A stretch of 64,000 bases of DNA from Halarchaeum nitratireducens (lineage in GTDB: Archaea; Halobacteriota; Halobacteria; Halobacteriales; Halobacteriaceae): the NCBI RefSeq assembly GCF_014647155.1, contig NZ_BMOQ01000008.1, positions 114,449 through 178,448 of the forward strand. Reading direction: 5' to 3'. This document shows, in pieces, positions 19,026-26,890 of the stretch. Every line of letters begins with the position of its first letter. The first letter of the stretch is position 1. Under the pieces are notes generated by a model that worked only from the letters and a program-made list of their open reading frames with translations, was not told the origin of the DNA and ran no database searches. Made by a program: the position numbers and the translations under genes.

Positions 19026-19906
19026 CCTGGCGACAGGCGACCCGCGAGGAGATTTACGCCTACTACGCCGAGGAGTTCCCCCGCTATCTGGACGACCTGC
19101 CGGAATTCATCACGGCGACCGGCCCGAAACAGTACGCCGTCGCCTTTCGCGAGTCCCACCCGGTGCGCAAAGACGAGGTGCCGGACAAGGACTTCATCCG
19201 GCGGGATACGTGGCAAACAGATGCGTCGGGCGGCCGAACGACGCCCGAGTTCGACGACCTCGAGGACGTCGTCGAGTTCATTCGGCATCCAGCCCGCAAC
19301 GACCCGCTGGGGCGGAGCAAATTCGCACTTGCTGATCCGGAGGTGCTGGAGAAACCGGACCCACGGCCCGACGCCGTCTACTACGCACTGGATCACTGGG
19401 AACGGCCGTGGGTCCTCTTGGTCGATATCGACGCGAAAGAGATCGCCCGCGACCGAGCGGACGAGATGGTCTCAGCGGACGGCGACGACCAGGACGACGA
19501 TGCGCTCCTCGACGCTGCGGGTATCCTCGACGCCGCTCCCGAGGGGTATTCGTACGCCTTCGAAGATGTCGACCGCGCTATCGAGTACGGGTTCGAGGTG
19601 TGCGACATCTTCGAGGACGATTTCGACGCCGAGGAGACGATGGTCGTGTACAGCGGGCAGGGCGTCCACGTCTACCTCCTCGATACGGACCCGGCGCACC
19701 GGTACGACGAGCAGAGCCGTGAAGTGTTGAACGACCTCCTCCTCGAGACGTACGACATCCCAATCGACCCCGTCGTGACGGCCGACCGCCGGCGGGTCGC
19801 CCGCCTGCCCTACTCGCTGCACGCCGACGTCTGTAGCATCGTTCAACCTATCGAGAGCCCGGCATTCGACGTTCGGTCGGCGACACCCGAGGTGATCGAC
19901 GAATGA
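19022..19906 (+). CDS. PriS-like archaeo-eukaryotic primase small subunit
   Basis: This 294-residue protein carries the three AEP motifs in order: LLVDIDAK near 133 (two catalytic Asp), VYSGQGVHVYLLD near 210 (the S-G-x-G-x-H type motif) and DRRRVARLPYSLHAD near 257. It ends with an SIVQPI segment as in PriS. Length and motifs match a primase small subunit that makes primers for, or copies, transferred single-stranded DNA. It overlaps the coupling-ATPase gene and the next gene by 4 nt each, so it is an integral part of the transfer operon rather than the host replicase. Confidence 0.85.
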   Translation: MTWRQATREEIYAYYAEEFPRYLDDLPEFITATGPKQYAVAFRESHPVRKDEVPDKDFIRRDTWQTDASGGRTTPEFDDLEDVVEFIRHPARNDPLGRSKFALADPEVLEKPDPRPDAVYYALDHWERPWVLLVDIDAKEIARDRADEMVSADGDDQDDDALLDAAGILDAAPEGYSYAFEDVDRAIEYGFEVCDIFEDDFDAEETMVVYSGQGVHVYLLDTDPAHRYDEQSREVLNDLLLETYDIPIDPVVTADRRRVARLPYSLHADVCSIVQPIESPAFDVRSATPEVIDE

Positions 19907-21426
19907 GTCCGAGTACCCCCACCGACGACGAGGGCATGGCGTATCGAGTTGCGGCACTCCCGCTGGAGTACGGTGAAACCCGCATCAACCAGCTGTTTAC
20001 GCGTGGCTACAATCGATACGTCGTCGACGGCCAGGACCAGCCCGAGGACCTCGTGAACGACGTCGAGCGGTTCGGGACGGCGGCGTTCAAAGAGCAGGTT
20101 CGTGCCGACGCCACCGAGGAGCCGTTCGTCGACGAGCCGGGCACGCTCGCCGTGCTCGCGACGCTGAGTGCGATCTGTGTGAAAGAGCACCCGAAGTTCG
20201 AGCACGCGTCGCCCCGGAACATCCAGGTCCTCTACGACATCCGGGAGCTGTACGTCAACAATCTCGCCTCACTCATCCGTGCCCACGGTGATGGCTCGCT
20301 CCAGCAGGATATCGCCGACGTGCTGTACAGCAAGGAGCCCGGTGAGGATGGCCCACACCCAGGTCGGGTCTGTACGGACATCACAGAGATGCCGGAGTTC
20401 GGGGATGGTCTTTACCTCGAAATCCCGATGGCGGCGGCGTCACGGAAATGTCTCGTTCGGGAGGACGAGGCGTCGACGGGGAGTAACGATGGCGGGGAGA
20501 TACTGACGCGAGTGAAAGACAACAAGCTGTACGTCCCGGTCGGTGATTTCGACAGCAAGTATCGGGACTATGCTGAGCGGGCGTTCAAGAAGCTCCTCCG
20601 GGTGCAAGAAGACGGGCTCTCCGACGATCAGCTGACGTGGCTAACTACGAACGAGTCGGCGATTACGGAGCGGATCGACCGCTTCCTCGAGACCGGCCAC
20701 CACGAGCGGATCTGGCGGAACTGGGACCGTGGGGAACGGACGATCCGCGTCCTCCGACGAGCCCTGAGTGACGCGCCCGATGACGTGGCGCAAAAGGGTG
20801 AGTTCCACACGGCGAAGGAGCTCTATCGAGCGGTTACGGCGTACGACTCCGAGGACGAGTGGGAATCCTCTGTAACGGACTGGATCTCGAGTCCGAGCAG
20901 TCTCGCGAAGACGCTGGCCGACCACGAGTCACACTCGGCCGTCACGATCGATCGCGACGGGCGCGTCAATACGTACCGAATCGGGCGAGCCGGAACCGGC
21001 GCCGAACAGATCGAGGTCCGGGAGATCGAGGACCTCTTCGAACTCCCCTGTATGGCGAATATGGAGGAGCGACTACACGAGAAGAAGCCCGTCCGGAAGG
21101 ATCTCTACAACTTCGCGCGGATGGTGATGTGGCTGCCGCAGTACCAAGACAGCAGCCTCGACGAGATCGTCGCGGACCTCAAGGACGTCTTCTCTCGGTG
21201 GCCGTGGTACGACGAGCAGGAGACTGAGTACCAGGTTCGCTACGAATTCTCGAACACCATCGACGGGGACACGCCGTTGCCGATGAACTGCGATAACGAC
21301 GATCTCCAGCGCTACTGCATCGGCCAAGACCAGTGTCCCTACTCGATCTGGGGGAGTCTTCCGTTCCCAGATGAGATGTACGAGCAGGTTGAGAAGGAAT
21401 CCGCTGGGCCTACTGAGCAATTCTAA
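19903..21426 (+). CDS. PriL-like primase large subunit with probable Fe-S domain
   Basis: This 507-residue protein has four cysteines spaced as in the PriL C-terminal iron-sulfur domain: LPCMANMEERLHEK near 382, then after a helical stretch NCDNDDLQRYC near 462-471 and QCPYSIW near 477. The intervening EYQVRYEF matches the position of the conserved EYxIRH-type segment of PriL. The N-terminal half (VAALPLEYGETR) fits the helical PriL body. It follows PriS-like directly (ATGA overlap), as expected for a heterodimeric primase. Recognition is by motif pattern and context. The protein is longer than usual PriL by a middle insertion. Confidence 0.65.
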   Translation: MSPSTPTDDEGMAYRVAALPLEYGETRINQLFTRGYNRYVVDGQDQPEDLVNDVERFGTAAFKEQVRADATEEPFVDEPGTLAVLATLSAICVKEHPKFEHASPRNIQVLYDIRELYVNNLASLIRAHGDGSLQQDIADVLYSKEPGEDGPHPGRVCTDITEMPEFGDGLYLEIPMAAASRKCLVREDEASTGSNDGGEILTRVKDNKLYVPVGDFDSKYRDYAERAFKKLLRVQEDGLSDDQLTWLTTNESAITERIDRFLETGHHERIWRNWDRGERTIRVLRRALSDAPDDVAQKGEFHTAKELYRAVTAYDSEDEWESSVTDWISSPSSLAKTLADHESHSAVTIDRDGRVNTYRIGRAGTGAEQIEVREIEDLFELPCMANMEERLHEKKPVRKDLYNFARMVMWLPQYQDSSLDEIVADLKDVFSRWPWYDEQETEYQVRYEFSNTIDGDTPLPMNCDNDDLQRYCIGQDQCPYSIWGSLPFPDEMYEQVEKESAGPTEQF

Positions 21427-21965
21427 TTCATAGCCTTTTCTCGGGACTCTGATAACTGTGTTACAGACTAATACCAGATCCTTCTGGTTCCCCGTCGAGC
21501 AATTTCAGCGTCTAACACGACCATAATCGGGGAATAGAGGTATTTCAAGATTCGAGGCACTGAGTTGAGGAACTTCGAGAGATCCAGAGTAGGTGGAGCA
21601 GCGACCCAAAGAAATCCAGATACGACCAATATCGCCATCGTTACTCTCTCGTCGAGCAATTTTAGAAATCACAGAATTATTCCCGAACTCGTCGAGGTAC
21701 TTTCTACGGCCTCAAATCGGCCCGACGGGGTTCTTCTGCGATTTGAGACCGTCATATCGTCTTGCATATCGCGGATTCCGTCCAAAGGAAGAGGCGATAT
21801 GCAATGTGCGAAGGCCGCCGGCTCTCTCAGGCCGAGGGGCCGCCATCGGGATCTTGGATTCAGAGACGTATCAGAATTAGCGCATAGTTTGGGCAGGTGT
21901 GTTCAGGTGGAGTCTGTTGCCCCCACGAGGGGGTGATGGGGGGCATCAGGTGCCCCCGATAGACG
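21427..21965. other. 540-bp non-coding region with several dyads after the transfer operon
   Basis: No convincing gene is present. A perfect 11-bp inverted repeat TTGCATATCGC (21762-21772) / GCGATATGCAA (21794-21804) has a 21-nt spacer, and a 9-bp pair CTCAAATCG (21711-21719) / CGATTTGAG (21739-21747) has a 19-nt spacer. Two diverged direct copies of a ~70-bp unit begin TCGAGCAATTT near 21498 and 21651. The region separates the conjugation operon from accessory genes and is AT-richer than both. A transfer origin or a set of operators is possible. The region ends with leader hairpin CCCCC-ACGA-GGGGG (21920-21933). Confidence 0.5.
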
Positions 21966-22406
21966 ATGGCTTCGGAACGACGCAGCGAGACACGATCAGC
22001 GCATCAAGCGGCAAGTACCCCGGACGGCCAGGCACCGTGGGCAGACCTCGAGGTGGTGGTCCCGACCGACCGAGATCACACGTCGGTCGTTGCCCTCGTG
22101 GAGTGTGCTCTCGTCGAACTCACGCACGAGGCCGTGGGCGCCGTCTTCGTCGCCCGGGAAGTCGGGCAGTCGACGCGGACGCAGTACGTCGCGGCAGACG
22201 ACGTCGGCAAGCAGTTCCAAAAGCGGCACTTCGATGACCGGCTGGGCTGGCACGAGACCACCATCCCTCGACGGATCGTTCGCGACGAGCTCATCACCCA
22301 GCTCACACGGTCGCCCTCGACGACGGCGGAACGATCAGGTGAGGGAGCAGCCAGCGAGCCAGACACCTTCGTCGTGAAGCCAGTTCGAGAACTCCGAACG
22401 CCGTAG
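21966..22406 (+). CDS. Uncharacterised small protein with leader hairpin
   Basis: This 146-residue acidic protein is not recognised. Its central part (LEVVVPTDRDHTSVVALVEC) looks like a compact alpha/beta domain, and basic residues cluster in the middle (GKQFQKRHFDDRLGWHETT). No catalytic motif or membrane helix is visible. ATG 21966 is chosen because it lies 32 nt after a hairpin leader (GTTGCCCCC-ACGA-GGGGG) of the type that precedes other small genes on this element. It is probably an accessory protein of the element. Confidence 0.6.
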   Translation: MASERRSETRSAHQAASTPDGQAPWADLEVVVPTDRDHTSVVALVECALVELTHEAVGAVFVAREVGQSTRTQYVAADDVGKQFQKRHFDDRLGWHETTIPRRIVRDELITQLTRSPSTTAERSGEGAASEPDTFVVKPVRELRTP

Positions 22407-22415
22407 CGGCTAGAC

Positions 22416-22457
22416 TTAACCAACATTTCCGGCCGCAACCGGCACCGTGTTGGTTAA
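22416..22457. promoter_or_regulatory. TTAACCAACA dyad, copy 1
   Basis: TTAACCAACA (22416-22425) and TGTTGGTTAA (22448-22457) are perfect 10-bp inverse complements with a 22-nt spacer. This is the first of seven copies in the window. It lies just after the stop of the 21966 gene and 130 nt before the 22589 gene. A GAGGG...CTCCCTC hairpin follows immediately (about 22462-22483). Confidence 0.75.
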
Positions 22458-22588
22458 CGTTGAGGGTGGGTCCACTCCCTCACCCCCGCCCGCCGCCCTG
22501 ATACTCGAGTAAGTGAAGCCTAGCGGCCGGTCGGCTCGAATGGCCGTCGCGACGGGTTTTATCGGGTCGCTATTCGTCGATAGCGAGT

Positions 22589-23134
22589 ATGGTCGTCGTC
22601 GAGGAGGTCACCAAACTGAGTGAGCGCCGCACCCAGACCTCGTCCGAGGCGTTTCCGGACGACGCACTGGCGTCGATTCAGACGGCCATCGAAGCCGTCC
22701 CGACGAGCGTCTTCGACGGTTCGACGAAGCACACAAAGGTCGGCGGGTTCGATGCTGCAATCGCCGATGAGCTCTCGCAGTACGAGTATGAGGGGGACGC
22801 CGCCGGCGGCTACAACCCGAACTGCAAACTCTGGTCACATCAGGGGTTTCACTACAGCGTCGACCTCTACGACGCCGACGCCCGCATCGCCATCGAGGTC
22901 GAGAAGAGTAAACGGAACAACGTCAGCGACGACCTCCTCAAGTTCCAGAAAGGGTACCGCACCCAGAAGGACGGCCGGCCGAAGGTCGAGTTCGGCTGTC
23001 TGGTGGTGCCGGTGAATTATCTCGGACAACATAACCTCTATCAGCACAGCCTGACCAAGCTCGACTTCATGAAGGGCGTCCTGTTCATCGACGATGTCGC
23101 CGTCATCGGCTATCACGACCCCCGACCGGACTGA
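22589..23134 (+). CDS. Possible PD-(D/E)XK nuclease, restriction-endonuclease-like
   Basis: This 181-residue protein has a core reading GFHYSVDLYDADARIAIEVE followed by KSKRNNVSDDLLKF. The arrangement of an Asp, then E-x-E-K on the next strand, is what a PD-(D/E)XK (BglII-like) fold would show. The following FGCLVVPVNY and GVLFIDDVAVIGY fit the closing strands. A TATA-like TTTTATC near 22555 would place the start of transcription just before ATG 22589. There is no methyltransferase next to it, so it may be a solitary nuclease or a DNA-processing factor of the element. Family call is moderate. Confidence 0.5.
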   Translation: MVVVEEVTKLSERRTQTSSEAFPDDALASIQTAIEAVPTSVFDGSTKHTKVGGFDAAIADELSQYEYEGDAAGGYNPNCKLWSHQGFHYSVDLYDADARIAIEVEKSKRNNVSDDLLKFQKGYRTQKDGRPKVEFGCLVVPVNYLGQHNLYQHSLTKLDFMKGVLFIDDVAVIGYHDPRPD

Positions 23135-23152
23135 CGCTGTCACTCCTGACTG

Positions 23153-23194
23153 TTTATCTGCGCCAAGAGGCGTGCAGCGCGCGACAGTGCGCGC
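23153..23194 (+). promoter_or_regulatory. Leader hairpins ahead of the 23206 gene
   Basis: TTTATC (23153) is followed by CGCC-AAGA-GGCG (23161-23172) and a second hairpin GCGCGC-GACAGT-GCGCGC just before the ATG at 23206. The TTTATC plus short GC stem matches the leaders found upstream of several other small genes here, for example at 47842 and 52125. Confidence 0.5.
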
Positions 23195-23205
23195 CGTGAC
23201 TCACC

Positions 23206-23493
23206 ATGCCTGGTCCCGATCCGCACGACGACACGAGTGCCGACTACGAACAGTTCGAGAAGGAACAGCTCGCCCAGGACCGCGACGCCGTCGGAATCGA
23301 CACGACGGACGTCGACGACGCGACGGCCGAGAACTTGGTCAGCGAGCTCATCGACGCGGACGTCGTCACTCCAGTTCCCGAAGACAAAGTTCTGGTTCAC
23401 GAGCCGAGCGGTACCGCGTTCGACTCATCGACGCAGCTGGCCGTCTTCCACCGTGGCTGGACGGCCGGTCGCGACACCGACACGGAGGGCTGA
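23206..23493 (+). CDS. Small acidic protein of unknown function
   Basis: This 95-residue, very acidic protein begins MPGPDPHDDTSADYEQFEKE. It has a helical middle (ENLVSELIDADVVTPVPEDK) and an FHRGWTAGRD end. No motif is recognised. It lies 3 nt before a zinc-ribbon gene and is presumably co-transcribed with it. The GC hairpin leader upstream supports expression as a real gene and ATG 23206 as its start. Confidence 0.6.
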   Translation: MPGPDPHDDTSADYEQFEKEQLAQDRDAVGIDTTDVDDATAENLVSELIDADVVTPVPEDKVLVHEPSGTAFDSSTQLAVFHRGWTAGRDTDTEG

Positions 23494-23496
23494 GTA

Positions 23497-23820
23497 ATGC
23501 AGCAAACGCTCGTCGGCTGTGCGTTCTGCGACGCTCCGCCGGGTACCGAGACTGGCGAGGCGCATACGTGGGGACAGGACGAACGGGTTACTCACCCTAT
23601 CTGCGTCGACTGTGCGATTCAGGCGGAGCCGGATCCCGACGAGCGCGATCACGTCGCCTGCGATGGGTGTGGGCTGGTCGTCGACACGCTCGCGGCACTG
23701 ACGCGGTTCCGCGTTGAACTGGGGCATCTGGAAGGCCCGTTGCAGTTGTGCGCCCGTTGTAGTCCGGGTGGGCTCGCGACGTACTGGACGCGTGACATCG
23801 AAGAGCATCTCGTCGAATGA
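23497..23820 (+). CDS. Double zinc-ribbon small protein
   Basis: This 107-residue protein has three Cys pairs: CAFC near residue 8, CVDC near 36 with CDGC near 55, and CARC near 84. They form two probable treble-clef or ribbon folds that bind zinc. Such proteins bind nucleic acid or protein partners; no enzymatic residues are apparent. It is 3 nt after the 23206 gene. A decayed copy of the same gene lies 0.9 kb downstream (24703-24981), so the unit has been duplicated. Confidence 0.7.
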   Translation: MQQTLVGCAFCDAPPGTETGEAHTWGQDERVTHPICVDCAIQAEPDPDERDHVACDGCGLVVDTLAALTRFRVELGHLEGPLQLCARCSPGGLATYWTRDIEEHLVE

Positions 23821-23906
23821 GGGGGTGGTACCGACTGTCGCCCACTCGCCCATTGGAGTGGCGCCTGGGCATGCTCTTTATACTGGTGTAGCACGATGGT
23901 ATTACC

Positions 23907-24239
23907 ATGGAGTACGCGAGTGTCAGTGTCAAGTTCCCGGTCGAGCTTGACACCGAGATCGAGCGATTCCTCGACGAAACGGGGATCTACACCAACAAGA
24001 GTGAGTTCATCAAAGAGGCCTGCCGCGCCCATCTCCACGAACTCAACGACGACACGGCAATCGCTGCGCTTCGCCTCGAGCAGCTACTCGCGCAGGCTGA
24101 GCAGAGCCGCGAGTCCGATAGTGAGGTCGACGCCGAGCTCGCGGCGCTCGGCGAGAAAGTCGATGCAGACGACCTCGAGCGAGCCGTCGAAGCGGCACGA
24201 GACGAGACGTCCGAACAGGTCTACGGCTCCGATGCGTGA
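23907..24239 (+). CDS. vapB: RHH antitoxin (VapB-like)
   Basis: This 110-residue protein starts MEYASVSVKFPVELDTEIER, a ribbon-helix-helix beta-strand and helix, with TNKSEFIKEACRAHL as the second helix. The C-terminal half is a charged helical region that would wrap the toxin. It overlaps the next gene by 4 nt (GTGA), a PIN-domain protein. RHH proteins of this kind repress their own operon and neutralise the toxin. The TATA box is likely within CTTTATACTGG (about 23876). Confidence 0.85.
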   Translation: MEYASVSVKFPVELDTEIERFLDETGIYTNKSEFIKEACRAHLHELNDDTAIAALRLEQLLAQAEQSRESDSEVDAELAALGEKVDADDLERAVEAARDETSEQVYGSDA

Positions 24240-24703
24240 AGATCCTCGATACCAATCTCTGGATCTTCGGGACACTCCAAACCAACGAGCAGGCCGCTGA
24301 CATACTTGGCGAGATCGACCGCGGTGAGACGACGTCAGCGATCAATGCGTACATGGTCCAGGAAGCGCTGGCCGCATTCGACCGCACACAGAGTCTCTCT
24401 TCGGCAGATCGCGATGCCGTCAAAACCAGGTTTCTGACCCGACTCACGCGGATGACGGGCCTCATCGAAGCGCCGTCCAGTCGCGATGTGCGGGAGTCGC
24501 TCCTGCGAGAGCAGCGATCAGCGGCTGCCGTACAGACGCTTGCTCGCGTCTGTGAGATTCAGGCTAAAGACGTTCCAATTCTCGTGCTGGCGTTCGAGCA
24601 CCGTGATCGTGAGCCGACGATTCTCACGAACGACGAATCGTTCGCTGCGTTCGAGCCAGCCGCAAACTCACTTCCCGAGATCTCCATCGAACACGTTTCC
24701 TGA
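24236..24703 (+). CDS. vapC: PIN-domain toxin (VapC-like ribonuclease)
   Basis: This 155-residue protein starts with GTG at 24236 as MKILDTNLWIFG, giving the first PIN Asp. A conserved Glu follows in YMVQEALAAF, and later Asp residues are in AKDVPILVLAFEHRD and LTNDESF. PIN toxins cleave RNA when free of antitoxin. It overlaps the RHH gene by 4 nt and ends where a zinc-ribbon pseudogene begins (TGATG). The pair probably stabilises the element. Confidence 0.83.
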   Translation: MKILDTNLWIFGTLQTNEQAADILGEIDRGETTSAINAYMVQEALAAFDRTQSLSSADRDAVKTRFLTRLTRMTGLIEAPSSRDVRESLLREQRSAAAVQTLARVCEIQAKDVPILVLAFEHRDREPTILTNDESFAAFEPAANSLPEISIEHVS

Positions 24704-24981
24704 TGCGGCACCCGAGACGAACGCTTGGCGAAGCGCGAACGTGGGGGACGGACGAACTCGTGACGCACCCGAGTGTGTAGACTGGGCGATCCAAGCCCGT
24801 CCTGACACCGATGCTCGCGATGAGTTCGCCTGTGACGGCTGTGGCGACGTCGTCGAGTCCCTCTCCGTCTTGACGTCGTTCCGCGTGGAGATCGAGGCGA
24901 CTCGAGGGCACGCCCCGGTTCTGCCTCAAGTGTGCGCCCGGCGGGCCAGCGACTTACTGGACGGGTGACCCGGAATCGTAG
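24703..24981 (+). pseudogene. Decayed duplicate of the 23497 zinc-ribbon gene
   Basis: Three successive frames together match the intact gene at 23497. Frame one gives EARTWGTDELVTHPSV then TAG. Frame two gives CVDWAIQARPDTDARDEFAC and CDGCGDVVESLSVLTSFRVE. Frame three gives CLKCAPGGPATYWTGDPES. The first CAFC pair is missing. At least two frameshifts separate the pieces, so no full protein is made. Its 3' end overlaps the convergent 24954 gene. Confidence 0.8.
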
Positions 24982-25259
24982 GGTGGGATCCGAATCTCGT
25001 CGCCGACTTCGTAGAGGTAGCCCTTCAGGAGGAGTTGTTCGATTCGGTCGCGAGCATCTGCACGCTCGATTCCCTCCTCGACGAGCTGCGTGACAGCCGC
25101 GTCGCGTGTAACCGCCTCCTCTGTAGCCTCGACGTGTGTCACGATGAGGTCCAATACCTCACGTTGCGCCGACGTCAGCGGCGTCCACGAATCCTCCATG
25201 TAGTCGAGTGTTCGGAGTGCGCGCTGTAGACCCTTGGGGTGGACAGCCCCGTACCCCAT
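24954..25259 (-). CDS. Winged-helix-like small protein
   Basis: From ATG 25259 the product is 101 residues, MGYGAVHPKGLQRALRTLDY and on. The frame is open to an ATG at 25361, but that start would overlap the divergent 25342 gene. The C-terminal part (TRDAAVTQLVEEGIERADA, then DRIEQLLLKGYLYEV) is a typical winged-helix: helix, recognition helix and a wing ending DEIRIPPYD. It resembles C-terminal winged helices of archaeal replication proteins, but no partner domain is present. Function is likely DNA binding; no target is known. Confidence 0.6.
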   Translation of the reverse strand: MGYGAVHPKGLQRALRTLDYMEDSWTPLTSAQREVLDLIVTHVEATEEAVTRDAAVTQLVEEGIERADARDRIEQLLLKGYLYEVGDEIRIPPYDSGSPVQ

Positions 25260-25341
25260 CACCCCACCCTGTCCGGTGTAGTGCTTGTCCTCGAAATCCC
25301 GCAGCGGTAGCTCAAAGTGTAGAGACTCCGGGTGAGAAAAT

Positions 25342-25665
25342 ATGACCGAAGCGAACGCCACCTACCCGGTGGAAGACGCGACGGGGAACCCGGGCGATCC
25401 GTCGTTCGAGGCGGTGTGGACGCTCCTGTGTGAGCGCGGGCAGCATCCCCGCGTCGACCACCCGGATGCGCATTTCGACGAGATCATGGCTGACGTCCTC
25501 GAGCGCTACGACGAGGAGGCTGTTCGCACGGTCACGCATCGTGTCCTCGTCGCATTCCAGCCGTTTCGCACGGCAACCGCTGACCTGGGGGTTCGGACCG
25601 TCGACGGCGTCCGGATCGGAACGACAGCCGTCGCGACGCTCCGCGAACTGCAGGCGGAGACGTAA
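25342..25665 (+). CDS. Uncharacterised 107-residue protein
   Basis: The product starts MTEANATYPVEDATGNPGDP and has a predicted helical body (WTLLCERGQHPRVDHPDAHF, then DEIMADVLERYDEEAVRTVT) and a short strand-rich end. It is divergent from the winged-helix gene, with 82 nt between the chosen starts. AAAATATG at the start overlaps a possible TATA box for neither gene clearly. No family is recognised. Codon use and acidic composition look normal for the host. Confidence 0.55.
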   Translation: MTEANATYPVEDATGNPGDPSFEAVWTLLCERGQHPRVDHPDAHFDEIMADVLERYDEEAVRTVTHRVLVAFQPFRTATADLGVRTVDGVRIGTTAVATLRELQAET

Positions 25666-25733
25666 GCTGGGCGGTTCTTCTCCCACCGGCGACGATGTGC
25701 AAGCTCTGTGCATCCGCCGAAACCGTTATACAC

Positions 25734-25756
25734 CTATGTGCAGAACGTGCACATAG
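25734..25756. promoter_or_regulatory. Perfect 9-bp palindromic operator at an RHH antitoxin start
   Basis: CTATGTGCA (25734-25742) and TGCACATAG (25748-25756) are exact inverse complements with a 5-nt spacer. They sit 1 nt before ATG 25758 and just after the TATA-like GTTATACA. A related, imperfect dyad with two TGTGCA half-sites lies at 25694-25714. The arrangement, with sites on both sides of the TATA box, is what autorepression by the encoded RHH protein would need. Confidence 0.7.
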
Positions 25757-25757
25757 A

Positions 25758-26126
25758 ATGAGTGCCAGCGACGACCCCCGACGAGTGCACTTCCAGTCGC
25801 CAGAGTACCTCGTCGACCGGCTGGACGCGATCGCCGACCTCTTCGACACGGACCGGACGGACCTCCTCGTCGAGGCGATTCGCGAGTACATCGAAGACAC
25901 CGCCGACAGCGAAACGTTCCAGGAGCTGGTCGCGACGAAGTATTACGACGACCAGCTCGAGTTCGAGACAGTCAAGCAGTTGGTCGGCGCCGAGACCGCC
26001 CAGCGGCTCCGCCTCCTCAAAGCGGACCTCGAGGACGAGCCTCTCGACCTCGCTGCGCCCGACGATGTCGACGTCTACGATGGCGACGCGACAGCGGTCG
26101 ACACTGCGGGCGACGACGACCGATGA
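25758..26126 (+). CDS. RHH antitoxin-like protein
   Basis: This 122-residue protein starts MSASDDPRRVHFQSPEYLVD, a ribbon strand, and LFDTDRTDLLVEAIREYIED supplies the two helices of an RHH fold. The remaining two thirds is a charged helical tail that could bind the toxin. ATG 25758 is chosen over an upstream ATG at 25695 because the palindrome and TATA box lie between them. It overlaps the PIN gene by 4 nt (ATGA). Confidence 0.78.
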   Translation: MSASDDPRRVHFQSPEYLVDRLDAIADLFDTDRTDLLVEAIREYIEDTADSETFQELVATKYYDDQLEFETVKQLVGAETAQRLRLLKADLEDEPLDLAAPDDVDVYDGDATAVDTAGDDDR

Positions 26127-26692
26127 GCGGCCAGCAACTGCGAACAGTCGTCGCCGACACCAGTGCCCTCGTCAGTCTCGCCGTGCCTCGTGCGGATGCA
26201 GTGGTCGGGACCGACGTTCCGGACCCGCTCCAGTACTTGCTCACCTCCTGTGAGGTATTCGTGCCGCCAGAAGTGGTCGCAGAACTCCGCGATATCACGC
26301 AGTATCAGGATATCCATGCCGCAGCTGCGAGTAACGTCCTCGCCGCTCGCACCCACTACACAGTCACGGATCCCTACAAGCGCGACGAGACGTCAGACGC
26401 CCGGCCGACGTTCGGCCTCGACGACGGCGAAACCGACGGAATCGTCCTCGCGAACGCGCTCGACGTCGACGGGTTTCTCACCGACGAGTTCGGTGGGACG
26501 AACTTCCCGCTGATTCACGCCGTGCTGCAAGGACCGCGGATCGTCCCGACGCCGCGGCTCATCGTGGAGTACGCCCGGAACGGGCATCTGACCCACGAAG
26601 CGGCTCGAACGCTGCTCACGACGATCAGCCCGCATCGGAGCTGGGAGAACAGCCCCTACGTCACGCAATTGCTCAAACGCCTCGATGAGTAA
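26123..26692 (+). CDS. PIN-domain toxin-like protein
   Basis: This 189-residue protein begins RTVVADTSALVSLAV (first catalytic Asp), with PPEVVAELRDI giving the conserved Glu. FGLDDGETDGIVLANALDVD then FLTDEFGG supply the remaining acidic residues of the PIN active site. It is somewhat longer than typical VapC (about 130-150). It is translationally coupled to the RHH gene upstream, so it is probably a ribonuclease toxin held inactive by that partner. Confidence 0.8.
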   Translation: MSGQQLRTVVADTSALVSLAVPRADAVVGTDVPDPLQYLLTSCEVFVPPEVVAELRDITQYQDIHAAAASNVLAARTHYTVTDPYKRDETSDARPTFGLDDGETDGIVLANALDVDGFLTDEFGGTNFPLIHAVLQGPRIVPTPRLIVEYARNGHLTHEAARTLLTTISPHRSWENSPYVTQLLKRLDE

Positions 26693-26801
26693 TCGGCCTC
26701 TGAGTGGCCGCCATCCACGAGCTGCTCGCCGAACACCCAGTCCCTGCGGCGACTCCTGAAAGCCCTCGGCCGTTCACGGGCGGCAACGCCACCCGTTAGC
26801 T

Positions 26802-26890
26802 CGGGAGAGTGTCGCTCTCCCGCCGCTCGACGTCCCGCGACCGCGCGAGACGCTGTCTCGCTAGTCCTCGTTCGCCTCGCTCACGAGGAC
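26802..26890. repeat. Three tandem perfect hairpins
   Basis: The stems are 8, 7 and 7 bp with loops of 5, 3 and 13 nt, separated by 22 and 2 nt. All are symmetric, so either strand could fold. They begin 110 nt after the PIN-toxin stop. Confidence 0.7.

Noticed and set aside
21711..21804. Naming a transfer origin (oriT) in the dyad cluster
   Set aside because: No relaxase gene or known nick motif was recognised in the window, so this stays a hypothesis and is not annotated as oriT.
21565..21936. 123-residue frame in the 540-bp gap after the primase genes
   Set aside because: Ser/Arg-rich, overlaps inverted repeats and lies in an AT-richer spacer; no start signal or family.
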